Assembly (NCBI RefSeq): GCF_040954645.1
Contig: NC_092809.1
Span: 68,461,141-68,525,140 of the forward strand
DNA length: 64,000 bases
From: Diabrotica undecimpunctata
Taxonomy: Eukaryota > Arthropoda > Insecta > Coleoptera > Chrysomelidae
Reading direction: 5' to 3'
Part shown: piece by piece, positions 47,320 through 58,125 of the stretch
Layout: each line of letters begins with the position of its first letter
How positions within the stretch are numbered: the stretch's first letter is position 1
Program-made: the position numbers and the translations under genes
The notes under the pieces: generated by a model
Database searches by the model: none
What the model saw: only the letters and a program-made list of their open reading frames with translations
Told to the model about the DNA's origin: nothing

Positions 47320-49143
47320 CAGTGTGGCGCACCGAAAACGAAACAGAGGCATTTACTGGCAGATGATTCCTTTTTTGAAAAAACGCTCGGACCCGTCGAT
47401 TTTGTTTTCGAGGGGGATACAAAATTGGCATAAAATCACTTTAACATTTGCAGCCCCTTAAGCGGGGGTGACATCATCCCTAAAATCTTAAATGAAAAGG
47501 GGGGTCGAATGATCCATTATTTGAAAGGTCTTTCAACTCCCTTTATAATAATGTAAAATTCATGTATTCAATTCAGTAGTTTTGGAGATTTATTGATTTA
47601 AAGTTTAAAGTAGACTTTAATAGGTACATCAAATTAGTTTGTACTTCTTTCAGAAGAAATTTGAGTAAAAGCATTTTCTTGATAAGTAAATGCTTTTATT
47701 TACTACGCCCATGGTTTATTAATAATAAAAATAGCAATTGAAGTGTCCTTTGTGACAAAAAAAGTTATTTCTTGAAGTTAGATAAGTAGAGAATGCCACG
47801 TACTTATTTTAAATAGGAAATAGTACATTAGTTTGCGATTGATTTGACCAATCTTTGTTGTTAAAATATCATTTATTGCTTTATACATAAATTAACCATG
47901 GTATATTCCACGGCAGAAAGGATTGAAATTATTGAAATATTTTTCGGAAATAATCAGTGCGCTAATAGAACAGCACAAATTTTTAATAAGCGACATGAGA
48001 ACAATAATGTGCACCGAAAATATGTTCCAGAACTTGTAGCTAAATTTCGGGAAACTGGATCAGTCGCCAATAAAAAACGTAATATTGAAAATCCTATAAG
48101 GAACGAAGCAACAGAAGTGGGGGTTTTAGGGCAAGTTATTGTAGATCCTACATTAAGTACCCGCAAATTGCAAACTTCGTGTGGTGTTAGTCGACGTACT
48201 ATTCAACGGATTCTAAAGGCCCATAATTTTCATCCGTATAAAATTCACCTTGTACAAGAACTTAATGAAGACGATTTTGATAAGCGATTAGAATTTTGTG
48301 AAGTTATGAGTGAACGAATTACAAACGATGAACAATTTTTATTTAACATTTGCTTTTCCGACGAATGTTCCTTTTTTTTAAATGGCGAAGTAAATCGTCA
48401 TAATTGTCGATATTGGTCGGACTCTAATCCCAGAATTTACCATGAGGTACACACACAGCAGCCACAAAAATTAAATGTTTGGGCTGGCATTTTTGGCGAT
48501 CATTTGGTTGGTCCTTTCTTCTTACCTGGAAATTTGACTGGTGAAATGTATTTGGAATTACTGCAAAATGCCATAGATCCTGCGCTAACAGATATAATTA
48601 AAAATCAGAATGATGGTCGATACGTTGAGAATATGTTGATGTTCCAACAGGATGGTGCCCCACCACATTACGCATTAAGAGTTCGACATTATTTAGATCA
48701 GACCTTTCCAGGTCAATGGATTGGTAGAAGAGGTGCCGTTGAATGGCCCCCAAGATCGCCAGATTTTTCACCTTTGGATTTCTTTTTGTGGGGTTACTTA
48801 AAAAGCAAAATCTATGCTACTCTGCCAACATCCTTAGAAGATTTACGACAAAGAATTGTGAATGAGTGCCATCAAATTACACCTCAAATATTGCAAAATG
48901 TCCGGCAACGTTTTCAGCAAAATCTTTATTATTGCATGGAAAGTAATGGTGGTCATTTTCAACATTTACTCGGCTGACAGGTCAGTTCATTCTTTATTTT
49001 TTAGGGGGCTGCAAATGTTAATGTGATTTCATGCCAATTTTGTTTCCCCCTCGATAACAAAATCGACGGGTCCAAGCGTTTTTTTTTTAAAAGGAATCCT
49101 CTGCCAGTAAATGCATCTGTTTCGTTTTCGGTGCGCCACCCTG
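47320..49143 (+). mobile_element. Complete mariner-like element
   Basis: The left end CAGTGTGGCGCACCGAAAAC (47320) and the right end, reverse complement CAGGGTGGCGCACCGAAAAC (to 49143), are flanked by TA (47318-47319, 49144-49145). Inverted similarity continues for about 140 bp with few differences (for example CGGACCCGTCGATTTTGTT in both). The element is 1824 bp and has a single uninterrupted transposase ORF. Intact ends, target duplication and ORF make it the youngest-looking element in the window. Confidence 0.95.
47898..48977 (+). CDS. Mariner-like transposase, full length
   Basis: This 359-aa protein would bind the flanking inverted repeats and catalyse cut-and-paste transposition into TA sites. 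Residues 1-55 (YSTAERIEIIEIFFGNNQCA) match a DUF4817-type helix-turn-helix. A second HTH lies at about 85-115 (STRKLQTSCGVSRRTIQRIL). The DDE_3 catalytic domain has Asp155 (CFSDECSFF), Asp252 (FQQDGAPPHYA) and Asp289 (PPRSPDFSPLDF), with 36 residues between the last two. The C-terminus SNGGHFQHLLG is shared with the decayed relative ending at 6926. Length fits the family. No stops, shifts or introns. The ATG follows the TIR by about 430 bp and opens a complete HTH. Activity is inferred from intactness only. Confidence 0.93.
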   Translation: MVYSTAERIEIIEIFFGNNQCANRTAQIFNKRHENNNVHRKYVPELVAKFRETGSVANKKRNIENPIRNEATEVGVLGQVIVDPTLSTRKLQTSCGVSRRTIQRILKAHNFHPYKIHLVQELNEDDFDKRLEFCEVMSERITNDEQFLFNICFSDECSFFLNGEVNRHNCRYWSDSNPRIYHEVHTQQPQKLNVWAGIFGDHLVGPFFLPGNLTGEMYLELLQNAIDPALTDIIKNQNDGRYVENMLMFQQDGAPPHYALRVRHYLDQTFPGQWIGRRGAVEWPPRSPDFSPLDFFLWGYLKSKIYATLPTSLEDLRQRIVNECHQITPQILQNVRQRFQQNLYYCMESNGGHFQHLLG

Positions 49144-49145
49144 TA

Positions 49146-49689
49146 TTAAATTATTATTATACCTTTGACCAGAAGAAAGATCAGGCTGATTAAGTTTCGT
49201 AGGTAAGTATTTATTATTTGTTTATTTATAGTATAGTATATTTATTATTTGTTTAAATAGTGTGTTGGCCAAATTTATTTAATAATTAACTGTTGGTGTC
49301 TTTCCTTGGATTTGGTCTCAGAACCAAAATATTTTTCCTTATCTTTTTTCTTTTCTAAGGTTTCTTAATTTTCTCCTTAAGCCCCAAAAAATCAAGTGGC
49401 GCCCTGTTCCTATCTTATCTTATCTTTGGTAATTTTACCCATCTATCTGTTTGTTTATTTCGGTATCCTTTCTAATACGTCTTATCATGTCATATATTTA
49501 CTTATTTCGTCCGTTGGACCCATTCCCGGTTTTAAAAGCTAGTTTCGAACCCACGACTCGCTCTCCACCAACCATCTGGCTACCGTCCGCAGTGTCTCCA
49601 TTGGTGACCTTTCTAGCACCATCCAAAAAAGGTTTCCGAGGTTACAACAGTTGACATAATGAACAGGTTAATGAGATAAGTCTGTATGA
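49146..49689. other. No gene; possible degenerate tRNA-like SINE head
   Basis: On the minus strand near 49530-49600 GGTTCGAAACT resembles a pol III B box and TAGCCAGATGG a degenerate A box, about 30 bp apart (short for a tRNA). Otherwise AT-rich. Confidence 0.35.
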
Positions 49690-50945
49690 TTTTGTTAAGT
49701 TTGCGATTAGATCGTGTTTTTTATTGGTATTATAATTAATTCACGTCACAGTCTGGGTAATTGCTGAGTATGCCATACATTGTTATAAAGATTAAGCAGT
49801 GTTGCGAGGCTGAAATGAGATAAATTTTTGATTAATATAATTGGGATATTGTCTGATCTAACGGTGGAGTTTGTACAAGAAGCAAGAAGCTAGTGCAAGT
49901 ATTAATCCTTTTTGTGTAAAAGAAAGGTTGGTAACGTCAATGTCGTGTCTACTAATTTGAAGAGCGAGAGGAATTTGTATATTTTAGTCATTTGGTTTTT
50001 AATCTGTTCGAGTTCAGACCTAAATTTCTATGCAAAACTTTCAGTCATGATTTGAGCAATGGTTATCTTTATAACTTTTTTAATCAGTGATATTGCTGAA
50101 ATTTTTGAAGGAGTATTATGACCTTTCCTTTGTCTTATTTTTTTCAAAACTTAAGATGGTGGAGTATCACTAGTAAGTGTAGAAACAAAATTTTACCAGT
50201 AATCATTGTTGTTTTTTTAAGAACATATTTCGCTTTGGTTCCTAGCTTTTTGAAACAGTCTGCTCTTTTGATATCTATTGGGGACCATTTTGCATTGACG
50301 TACAGTTAGTTCACATTCTGAGTTCTACCACGGTACTGCTTTTTTAGGCGGGCATATTAATATACCCGTATGCACATATGCTTAGATCGATAGAAGATCC
50401 TGACGCAATTTTAAAATATGTACTAACTCCGCTATTAATCAGACAAGAATTATTGTAACTTATTACGTTCTCTACGGTTTTTCCTTTACCAAATATTTTC
50501 CTAGAGCCCCATAGTATTCTGATCGGTAAAGTCTCCAACTAGTTTAAAAAGGTTGGATAGTTGGCCAAATAAATCATCTAACTCGATCTATGTTAGGTTG
50601 TAATTAGGAGGAATATAATATGTACTGCATATAGTGATTTTGTCAGCACACCAGAAAGTTATTACTATGGCTTCCAAATTGGTAATTAAGATATAATATG
50701 TAATATAGAGAAAATAAATGTTTAGACACAAAGATAGATGTTCCTCCACTTGCTCTTGTAAACGTTGTCCGAAGAAAATGGTAATCTTCAAATTTTTAAG
50801 TTCACGTCTATGTGTTTCCTTAAAATTGGTTTCTTGAAGACAGATGATATCTGCTTCTGTATTGTTGATTAATTGTTGTAAGGACTCTAAGCGAGGGTAG
50901 AATCCATCACAGTTCCACTACACTAACGTCAAAATAAAATATTTT
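49690..50945 (-). pseudogene. Jockey-like LINE endonuclease and linker
   Basis: Minus strand: SLQQLINNTEADIICLQETN (start of endonuclease with the catalytic Q-E-T, near 50830-50880), ITNLEAIVITFWCADKITIC (about 50640), the G-D-F-N-like block as VGDFTDQN near 50530, then ILWGSRKIFGKGKTVENVIS and SSIDLSICA (50344-50538). Further on are broken linker pieces such as LGTKAKYVLKK near 50230. RT is absent, so the 3' part is lost. Frameshifts occur at several points. Confidence 0.78.
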
Positions 50946-51232
50946 TAACATTCAGAACGTTGGGAGGCCAGTGAAGATTCGATAAGATAATCGTCATCAC
51001 TATTTGTAGATTGCAGTGTTGTACTTTCAATTTTTGAATTGTCAATATTAAGTTTCTGTTTGATTCTCATAGAAACTCTTGTAAATCTATTCTTGATCGT
51101 TCTATTGTGTAATAAGTGGTAAATTTGAAACATGTCGTCGAATAGTGATTGAATATTTTGAGTACATACACACACAGTGATCAACACTGCCCCTAGAAAC
51201 ATGTGTATACCATTGTAAAGTGGAATCCACAT
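50945..51232 (-). pseudogene. Possible LINE ORF1 C-terminus
   Basis: A 95-codon minus-strand ORF sits directly upstream of the endonuclease start and ends at it, the position of ORF1 in a Jockey LINE. Its hydrophobic start and Ser/Asp-rich end show no recognised domain, and the CCHC knuckles usual in ORF1 are not visible. The call rests on position. Confidence 0.4.
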
Positions 51233-51429
51233 GTTCGAAGATCAAACCGGTCACACTTTGCTATTGAAGTCGTACCTATCTGACTCCCAGGCTTTTCCTC
51301 CACCCCTCCTCATCGTGTGACTTACGTGAGGAGGCTTATGATCTGAAAGTTACTTTGGGTGCCCTGGGTAATGGAACACCCTCTGTTTTTATTGACTGTG
51401 GTTAAGCCACCTAACTGTAGGAGTAGTAT

Positions 51430-51774
51430 AGATATCGGCTTTTCTCCCTATTTACTTTACTGACTCTATAAACGTTAATCTTACTTGGCATCGAGACTGG
51501 TGTCCCTAAAAAAAGAAAAAAGTGTGTATTCCGAATAGAGAGACACCAGCCTAGGCTGATGACTCTCTATCCGAAAAAAGTGTGTGCTCGTCCTCTCAGC
51601 CGCTTATTTGGCAAAATAAATAAATTTTGTTTTCGCCGGCTGGATGTTCGAGTGGGGTCCGGCTATTGAGCCCATGTATGCCGCACCTGACCTCGGTGCT
51701 CAGAATTCGCGTTAAGATCTACATACGATCTGGCTGAAGGGCCTAAATCTATGCGGCTGTTATAAAAGGTCTGA
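51430..51774. repeat. GC-richer repeat segment with a strong hairpin
   Basis: Compositionally unlike its AT-rich flanks. It contains the near-palindrome AGACACCAGCCTAGGCTGAT within 51537-51568, bracketed by GAAAAAAGTGTGT at about 51517 and 51573. It looks like part of a dispersed repeat that later received the SINE; no coding seen. Confidence 0.45.
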
Positions 51775-51779
51775 CGGAC

Positions 51780-51783
<4 letters not shown>

Positions 51784-51865
<82 letters not shown>
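51784..51865. repeat. (TA)n tract forming the SINE 3' tail
   Basis: About 40 TA units joined directly to the SINE body. Confidence 0.95.
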
Positions 51866-51867
<2 letters not shown>

Positions 51868-52137
51868 CGGTATTTAGGCGTTCCACGCCCTTCCGGTAGG
51901 GATCTATAGAGGAGTATCACCTAGCCGCAAGCCCTTATCTCTTGCCGTACTGCTCCACCATAGGCCGATCAGATACCAGCATATTCTAGACTAAGCCGCA
52001 GATTCATTTTAGAATTTTAAACTACTGCGTTAGCCTTTTTGGTTTCTGTTCACCGAGCCGGGGATTTGAACTGACATCTCTCGCATTGAAGCGAAGGAGA
52101 AGCCAGCCGCCCAGCCCGCTTGGCTATCCGATCGACG
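51789..52137 (-). mobile_element. tRNA-derived SINE with 14-bp target duplication
   Basis: On the minus strand the element starts at 52137 with a tRNA-like head: A box TAGCCAAGCGG fits TRGYNNANNNG, and B box AGTTCAAATCC lies 54 bp downstream, as in tRNAs with a long variable arm (Leu/Ser type). A roughly 190-bp body and a (TA)n tail follow. The direct repeat CGGACCTTTTATAT at 51775-51788 and 52138-52151 is the target-site duplication. Such elements are transcribed by RNA polymerase III and mobilised by LINE enzymes. Confidence 0.85.
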
Positions 52138-52151
52138 CGGACCTTTTATAT

Positions 52152-52689
52152 TTATGTATTTTGTTAGGTATGTCTATGAAACAGTATTCGCTTGATGTTC
52201 TCAGTTCGGTAAGGCTTTAGTTTTGCTTAGACAGTAAGCGAATTTTTTTTTGTTTTTTTACTTAACTACTACTAAATCTAACTTAACTACGGGGTGCGCA
52301 TTCCCAAGTGTATACTGCTCTCACACACCCCGTGTATATGTTTTTTGGGTTTTGTTTTTTTTTATCTAATCTAAACTACTACTATGTGTGCGTGTATTGG
52401 TTTGAGTATTCCCAGGTGTATATTGCCCTCACACACTCCGGTGTATATTGTTCTTATATACCATCGTTTTAGTCTCGCCAGGCTGTGACTGAACTACTAC
52501 AACCATTCAAACTCATCCAACCATCGATCTCTTGGCTGATTGCCGCAAATCTACTCCATTTTTTTGGTACTCACTATCTAAACCCACTCATTTAGCTACT
52601 TTGTGGCTATCTCATTTCTTCATTTATTCTTCTTCCCTATATCCAGTTAGTTGTTGTTTCGGCCGTCTGTGCATCGTTCTTGTGTTTAC
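52152..52689. other. No recognisable gene
   Basis: A phrase with (C/G)GTGTATATTG and CCCTCACACACNCCG-type blocks occurs twice (about 52290-52340 and 52410-52450), an imperfect duplication of roughly 120 bp spacing. No coding seen. Confidence 0.45.
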
Positions 52690-53310
52690 ATCGTAGTCCG
52701 TCAAATCTCTTAGTATTCTGTACGGTGGTTCCTGAGTCCATTAAAAATATCGTATGCTTTTTCGTCCATTGTCCTTAATATTCCTTGATATTCTTTTCTG
52801 ACCAGAGTCTCTAAATAACTATCTAAATGGGACATATCTAGGTACATTTAGGCCTTCTCTGATCATCCAGTTTTGTACTGTTTGAATCTTTTTCGGATTG
52901 CTCTTGCATATGTGTCCCCATGCGGCAGATGCATATGTTAGTGAGCAGCAGCAATTATGCTGTTAGCTACTCTCATTTTTGTTTTAAAGCGAAGTTTGCT
53001 CTTTCTGCCTATTAGCAAAGAGAGTTGACTTTTTAGCGCTTTTGTTTTGTAGACTGTTTGCTTTACATGCTCAGTGAATGTGAGCTCTATGTCTAGTATG
53101 CCAAGGTATTTTGTCTCGTTAGTCCATTATACAGGGGTATTTGCTATGGTGATCTCCCTGTCTGGTCTACTTCTTCGATGTCTTTTGTTTATAGGACGGC
53201 CTGTGTCTTCTCGGGGTTCAGGGCAATTTTCCACTTTATGCACCATCTTTTGAGTGAGAATATTTTGAGTGAACTGCTGTGCTTCTTATAGAGGTTTACT
53301 GCCGCCGACT
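52690..53310 (-). pseudogene. LINE RT C-terminal fragment (R1/Jockey-like)
   Basis: Minus strand: WCIKWKIALNPEKTQAVL (the N-x-x-K-T block after YADD), then in shifting frames LGILDIELTFTEHV, LSLLIGRKSKLRFKTK and ICICRMGTHMQEQS. These follow the usual order K-W-x-I-x-x-N-P-x-K-T ... L-G-x-x-x-D-x-x-L-x-x-x-x-H-V ... G-R-K-S-x-L. Frames break several times. Confidence 0.75.
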
Positions 53311-54800
53311 GAGTTTTCCTGAAAGGTATCTGAATTGTTTTTGAATCGAAATCATCATACGAAAATAAAATTTCGATCTTATGGATTATGTTTTTCTGTA
53401 CGTCCGTCTGTGTAGTTTTATATTAAAAAAACAGATATAGTAATAGATAGAGAAATTTTACAACGGATTCCGATTCATCACTTAAAGTTAATACGGAAAA
53501 AATTGTCAACACGTCAGTTATAAATAATTTTTCACTTTTGGTGCAAATTTTTGTTGATTTCAGTTTATTTTTGATCTTTCTCTTAAAATCTCGACACTCA
53601 CCTTTTTCTTAATGGTAAAGTCCTTACATTGCAACAAAGGGTCGATTAGATTTCGATCCACAGCTTTGCTTGCAAATTAAAAATGCACAGAAAAATTATT
53701 TTCGAATCAATCAATAAAGATTTTCACGAATTTGTTTTGTATTAGCCTAAACCTCTAATTATTTTGTTACTTTTATGTATAGCTCTACTCATTTCAGACT
53801 CTCATCATCAATATATTTTGGTTAAAATACACTAAAACTTTCAATGTATTCCAAGAATAATATGTTTTTGTTGGTTTCAGAGTAAACAGAATCACCGCTT
53901 TAATTTTTCACTACCGTTAAATGCTTTTGGGTTTCTGATTTATTTTTGGAAATCCTCCATTACTCACTCAAAGAACCTCCCAGAATAAAAATAACGATAC
54001 CTTTAAGATGAATAGTTCTGGTATATTTAATGCTTAGTTACTGTAAATGACGGGGAAATGTTTAGATAAGAAATACTTTAACTAAAAATTGTCCCTCTCT
54101 GTCTGCTTACTTTGACTTTGATAAAATGGTTCTAAACATTTACAGCTAAAAACATCTCGGCAATTTTAGTTTACCGAAATAACTTTAAGGTAATGGAAAA
54201 ATGTTGTTTTGTTGATTAGTTCGTTTGTTGGAAGCTTTTATTTTATATTGTAGTTGTTTTTTTGTAATTAATACGTCATATACAGTGAGACGTCGAAAAT
54301 AGTCCATTAGTATTACCAAAGTATACTTAACAAAAATGTATATTAGACTTACATAAGTACTTACATATAAAAAGGCGCAACATATCTTAGATCCTCAAGA
54401 TTTTAATGCTTTTCATCTATTTTTTTCTGTTCAGAGCCAACATTTTCTAGTCATGCACTTTGCTCTTTCTTCGTCGACTCTTACCTCTTTTTTCGTGTTC
54501 TCCCTCTTTCCCTTTTATTACCTTCTTTTGTAGTAATCAGCAATTTTAAAATCCAATCCATCCTTATTCTATCCCATGGTCAAGCCATTTTAATCTGTGT
54601 CTTTTATGCGATGGTTGTTATTGCTGATTTGCCATGTATTTTCATGACCTCATTATTTGCCAGTCATGATTCTTTATTTGGCATGCAAAAATTATTAAGT
54701 ATCTGAATCTGTAAGTATTTTACTTACAGAGAAAACCGATTAAACCGTCAAAATACTGTAATTTATTTTTATATTTTTTTTGCCTTTCTTAATATTTTTT
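53311..54800. other. No recognisable gene
   Basis: AT-rich, only chance ORFs. A minus-strand HRLKWLDHGIE-like phrase near 54590 vaguely recalls LINE tails but is too weak to call. Confidence 0.4.
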
Positions 54801-55026
54801 AATTTATATTTAAATGGGAATAAGCCACAATTAAAGGTTAAAATACGTTTATTGACGTTTCAATTTCCACTTCGGAAATCGTTCTCAAAATACAAACATT
54901 TACTAATTTACTAAAAATAATTTACTAACGTTTGTATTTTGAGAACGATTTCCGAAGTGGAAATTGTAACGTCAATAAACGTATTCTAACCTTTAATTGT
55001 GGCTCATTCCCATTTAAATATAAATT
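54801..55026. repeat. Foldback repeat with ~97-bp arms
   Basis: Arms 54801-54898 and 54930-55026 are inverted copies with only a few mismatches, sharing TTCCACTTCGGAAATCGTTC and its complement, with an AT-rich 31-bp loop. The outer ends read AATTTATATTTAAATGGGAA. No coding capacity. Confidence 0.93.
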
Positions 55027-56794
55027 AATTTAAAATGCCACAAGAAAATAGCTTTAGAACAATATTAATATTTTTTTGACTTAATAATCTGACCAAGTTT
55101 TTTCCGTTTTTGCTGCTTTTGATTATTTATCGTAAAGGTCATTATGCTACTCATTACTCCTCCTGTCCATAAAATTTGTTTGTTGATTAGTGTGTTATAA
55201 GTTATAAGCCTGCATGAAATCGATAAAGAGCATACTTAGCGACATACTGTATGTATTCGATATGGAAGGTGATTAAGATCAGAATTATCTGATCTTAATC
55301 TACTTATGGAATATTGATGGATGTAGAACATTAGGCATACCGATCATAAATACAATTACATACATCAATACAACATTTCGCTGTGAAATAATAACATATA
55401 TAGGTATTCACAATATTACAGTAACGTCCACACCATTTTTAACACAACTGCTTTAACTAAAATCATCATTCTCCCCCCCCCATTTTGCTTTACATTGCAC
55501 ATATGCTCTCCATAAGTCAGGGTTTCGAATCTCTGGTGATCTCAGTCTCTTGATTCCCCATATTATGTTCATACACAATAATATTGAATTAACTCTCTCC
55601 ATCCACCGTACGTTCATGAGCTTATAACTTACACACCATGTATTTCTTAGATATCAAATGTTGTTTTTAACATTTAGGGCATTTATCTACTTAAGTTATA
55701 AGTTAAGTAATATACCAGCAGTACATTACAACATTTATTTTGTTCACCTTCTATGTCAATAACACACTTAAACACAGTAATTAACATTTTAATGTGTAAA
55801 ATTAAAATCAAAAAACCCAATTTCCTACACATATCTGCTTTTTATATGCCAGATACCAAATGTTAAAAAAACATGGGACTTTTATAAAAATCTTTAGTTT
55901 TCTTCCATTGAATTTAGATATTTGTATAGTTCGTTGCCTAGCTATATTCATAACTTTTATCAACCTTTAGTCCCCCTACAACAATACCTAATTTACAAAT
56001 TTTCCAACAAAGTGTTAGGAGAAACCATATTCTAAATTCCAACATATTGATGGTCGCTACTGTTAATACCAATCAAATTTTAACATATTATTTAATTATA
56101 CATATTGCTGGCTACTGTCACATTTAGATACATACCTCCAGTTATAGCCTGCTTTGTTCAGACTTCCGTCCTAGTATGTCATTTTAATAAGTTGCTATTA
56201 AAAAGTCCTTACAGACACTTTGTATAAAGAGTAGCAAACCCAGTGGAGTCTTACGTTGCCATGTGTTTAATACCTTTTGTAACTTAAACATAATAGTTGT
56301 AATTGTCAAAGATGTAACTCAAAGTTAATGAAACTAGATTTAAGGGGTTCATACCTACATATTTAGTGACTTCAAACATGTACATCCAGTAAGTGTTAAC
56401 CACACTTTTCGTAATAACCTTGGTCAAAATTTTAACTTTTACGTTTGATTTAATTAAAGTGACTATACTTATTTTAGGATAGTCTTGATGATGGAAGATA
56501 TTCCGAAAACGTTTTGTGTAGCCCAATAGGGTTTTTATTATTATACCTTTTATAAAGCAATTTTTTAAATAAAACTTTTCTGATACATGGTGTACAGCTA
56601 ACTACAGGAATTAAGTTTCCTTGTAAATAATAATAAATGTTTTTTTTAATTTTCCGAGTTTTTTTAAACTAGGGTATACAACCAGGCACTTTGAATTTTC
56701 GCTTTATAAAAACATTAGATTCATAAATATTTAAATTGAATTAATTTTATTTTGCTTAATTCTCTATAGTCCATAAAAACTTTACAATTTTTAT
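55027..56794. other. No gene; one perfect hairpin and a C-run
   Basis: Contains the hairpin at 55271-55300 and a run of nine C near 55475. AT-rich, no protein motif. Confidence 0.5.
55271..55300. repeat. Perfect 12-bp hairpin
   Basis: GATTAAGATCAG, loop AATTAT, CTGATCTTAATC. No T-run follows on either strand; the role is unknown. Confidence 0.9.
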
Positions 56795-57415
56795 GCCTTA
56801 GTGTGAATTTCTTAGAAGACGCAAGTTTGTGGGGTCGCTGTCCTTGTCCTCCGGCCACCATATTGGAATAAGGTCTGCTAAGAGTTTTCGCGCTGTATTT
56901 CGTAAATTGGCAATCCTACATAAAATTTTATCAGACATTATTACTTTTATGGTATTACTTTTTATGATAAAGTGGAAAATAAAAAAAGTTATTAGAATGC
57001 CTAAATATTTTTGGACAAAACTAAATTATTTTTGGTCAACCCGGTCAACCTCGGAGTGCGTAAAACACAGAGAAATTATTAAAATTAAACACATTTGTTA
57101 GTAAAAATTATTCGTTGAAAACCCCCTATAATATTGCTTTGACTTTATTTCATTGTAAAATAACTAGAAAAAAAGTTTATTTAGTTTTAGTTTAGGAAAA
57201 AATATTTAGTTAGTTTTGTTTATACCTTTTTTATTTTTAATTTTACGATAAATAGTTATAGAAATAGAGCTGAAGAAAATTGAGTTTGCTATACATATTT
57301 TATAAAATTTTCTGTAGGATTGCTAATTTACGAGATACAGCGCGAAAACCCTTTGCCTCTCTTATACCAAGATGGCGGCCTGGGGACAAGGGTGAAGATT
57401 CACACACTTAAACTT
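56795..57415. mobile_element. Foldback/MITE with ~110-bp inverted arms
   Basis: The left arm (about 56800-56935) and right arm (about 57305-57412) are inverted copies sharing TTTTCGCGCTGTAT(T/C)TCGTA, ATTGGCAATCCTACATAAAA-type and TGTCC-CCGGCC(A/G)CCAT sequences. The centre is AT-rich and non-coding. Exact ends and target duplication are not resolved (the outer match fades at TTAGTGTGAAT versus TAAGTGTGTGAAT). Confidence 0.75.
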
Positions 57416-57659
57416 AAGCTTATACTAACCACATCCACACATCAAAAAAATAAAATTGCGTCCTCTCAAGAATGTAATCTTGTAACTTTTCAATGGACTA
57501 ATAGTGATGTAAGTGTCTATTTATATACCTCTCGATATATTCTTTACCGAATTCACCGAATGATTGCCGGTATAAGCAATCTCCCACTTTAACTGAGCAA
57601 CAGCTTCGGGCGGATGAATTAGTAAGTGGAAGGCACTCTTTTGTCCAGGTGACATATCT

Positions 57660-58125
57660 GTTTGCTGGCCCTGAATGTGCACAGTCATCCACAAGAATGA
57701 GGAAATTTTCTGTAATCGCAATATCAATATACCGCTCTGGATAAGAATGCTTCAATGTTATATTTTCTCCACGCTTTTGTATGGGGTTAAGGACTGGACA
57801 CTGAAACAATCCAATAATAAAAACCAGAAAGCATTCGAAATGTGGTGTTACCAATGTATTCTGAAAATATCATGGATGGATCGCAAAACAAACGCACAAT
57901 TTCTCAAACAACTAGAAAAATAATGCCAAGATTTAAATTCTATAAAAATCAGGAAGTTGGAATATTTATTTTAATTAATTTATTTATATTAAGGAATATA
58001 ATGCAGGGCAAAATCTGGATTTGGTTACGGAATCTTGGTCAATGGTTTGAATGCAATATTTTGCAGAATTTGCCTGTTGTCAAAAATTTGATAATTACAA
58101 GTCAAAGAAATTGCACACCCACAAA
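57660..58125 (+). pseudogene. LINE RT C-terminal fragment
   Basis: Reads LQCYIFSTLLYGVKDWTLKQ, KAFEMWCYQCILKISWMDRK, then after shifts KIRKLEYLF, IMQGKIW and WLRNLGQWFE. The blocks match those of 14728-15185 (same family). A small AT-rich insertion breaks the frame near 57970. Confidence 0.8.

Noticed and set aside
49530..49600. A tRNA gene on the minus strand
   Set aside because: Only the B box is good; A-box match and spacing are poor and no acceptor stem pairs. At most an eroded SINE head.
52050..52137. A functional tRNA gene
   Set aside because: Boxes A and B are present but the segment belongs to a SINE with body, tail and target duplication.
55271..55300. Transcription terminator
   Set aside because: The hairpin has no T-run and the genome appears eukaryotic.
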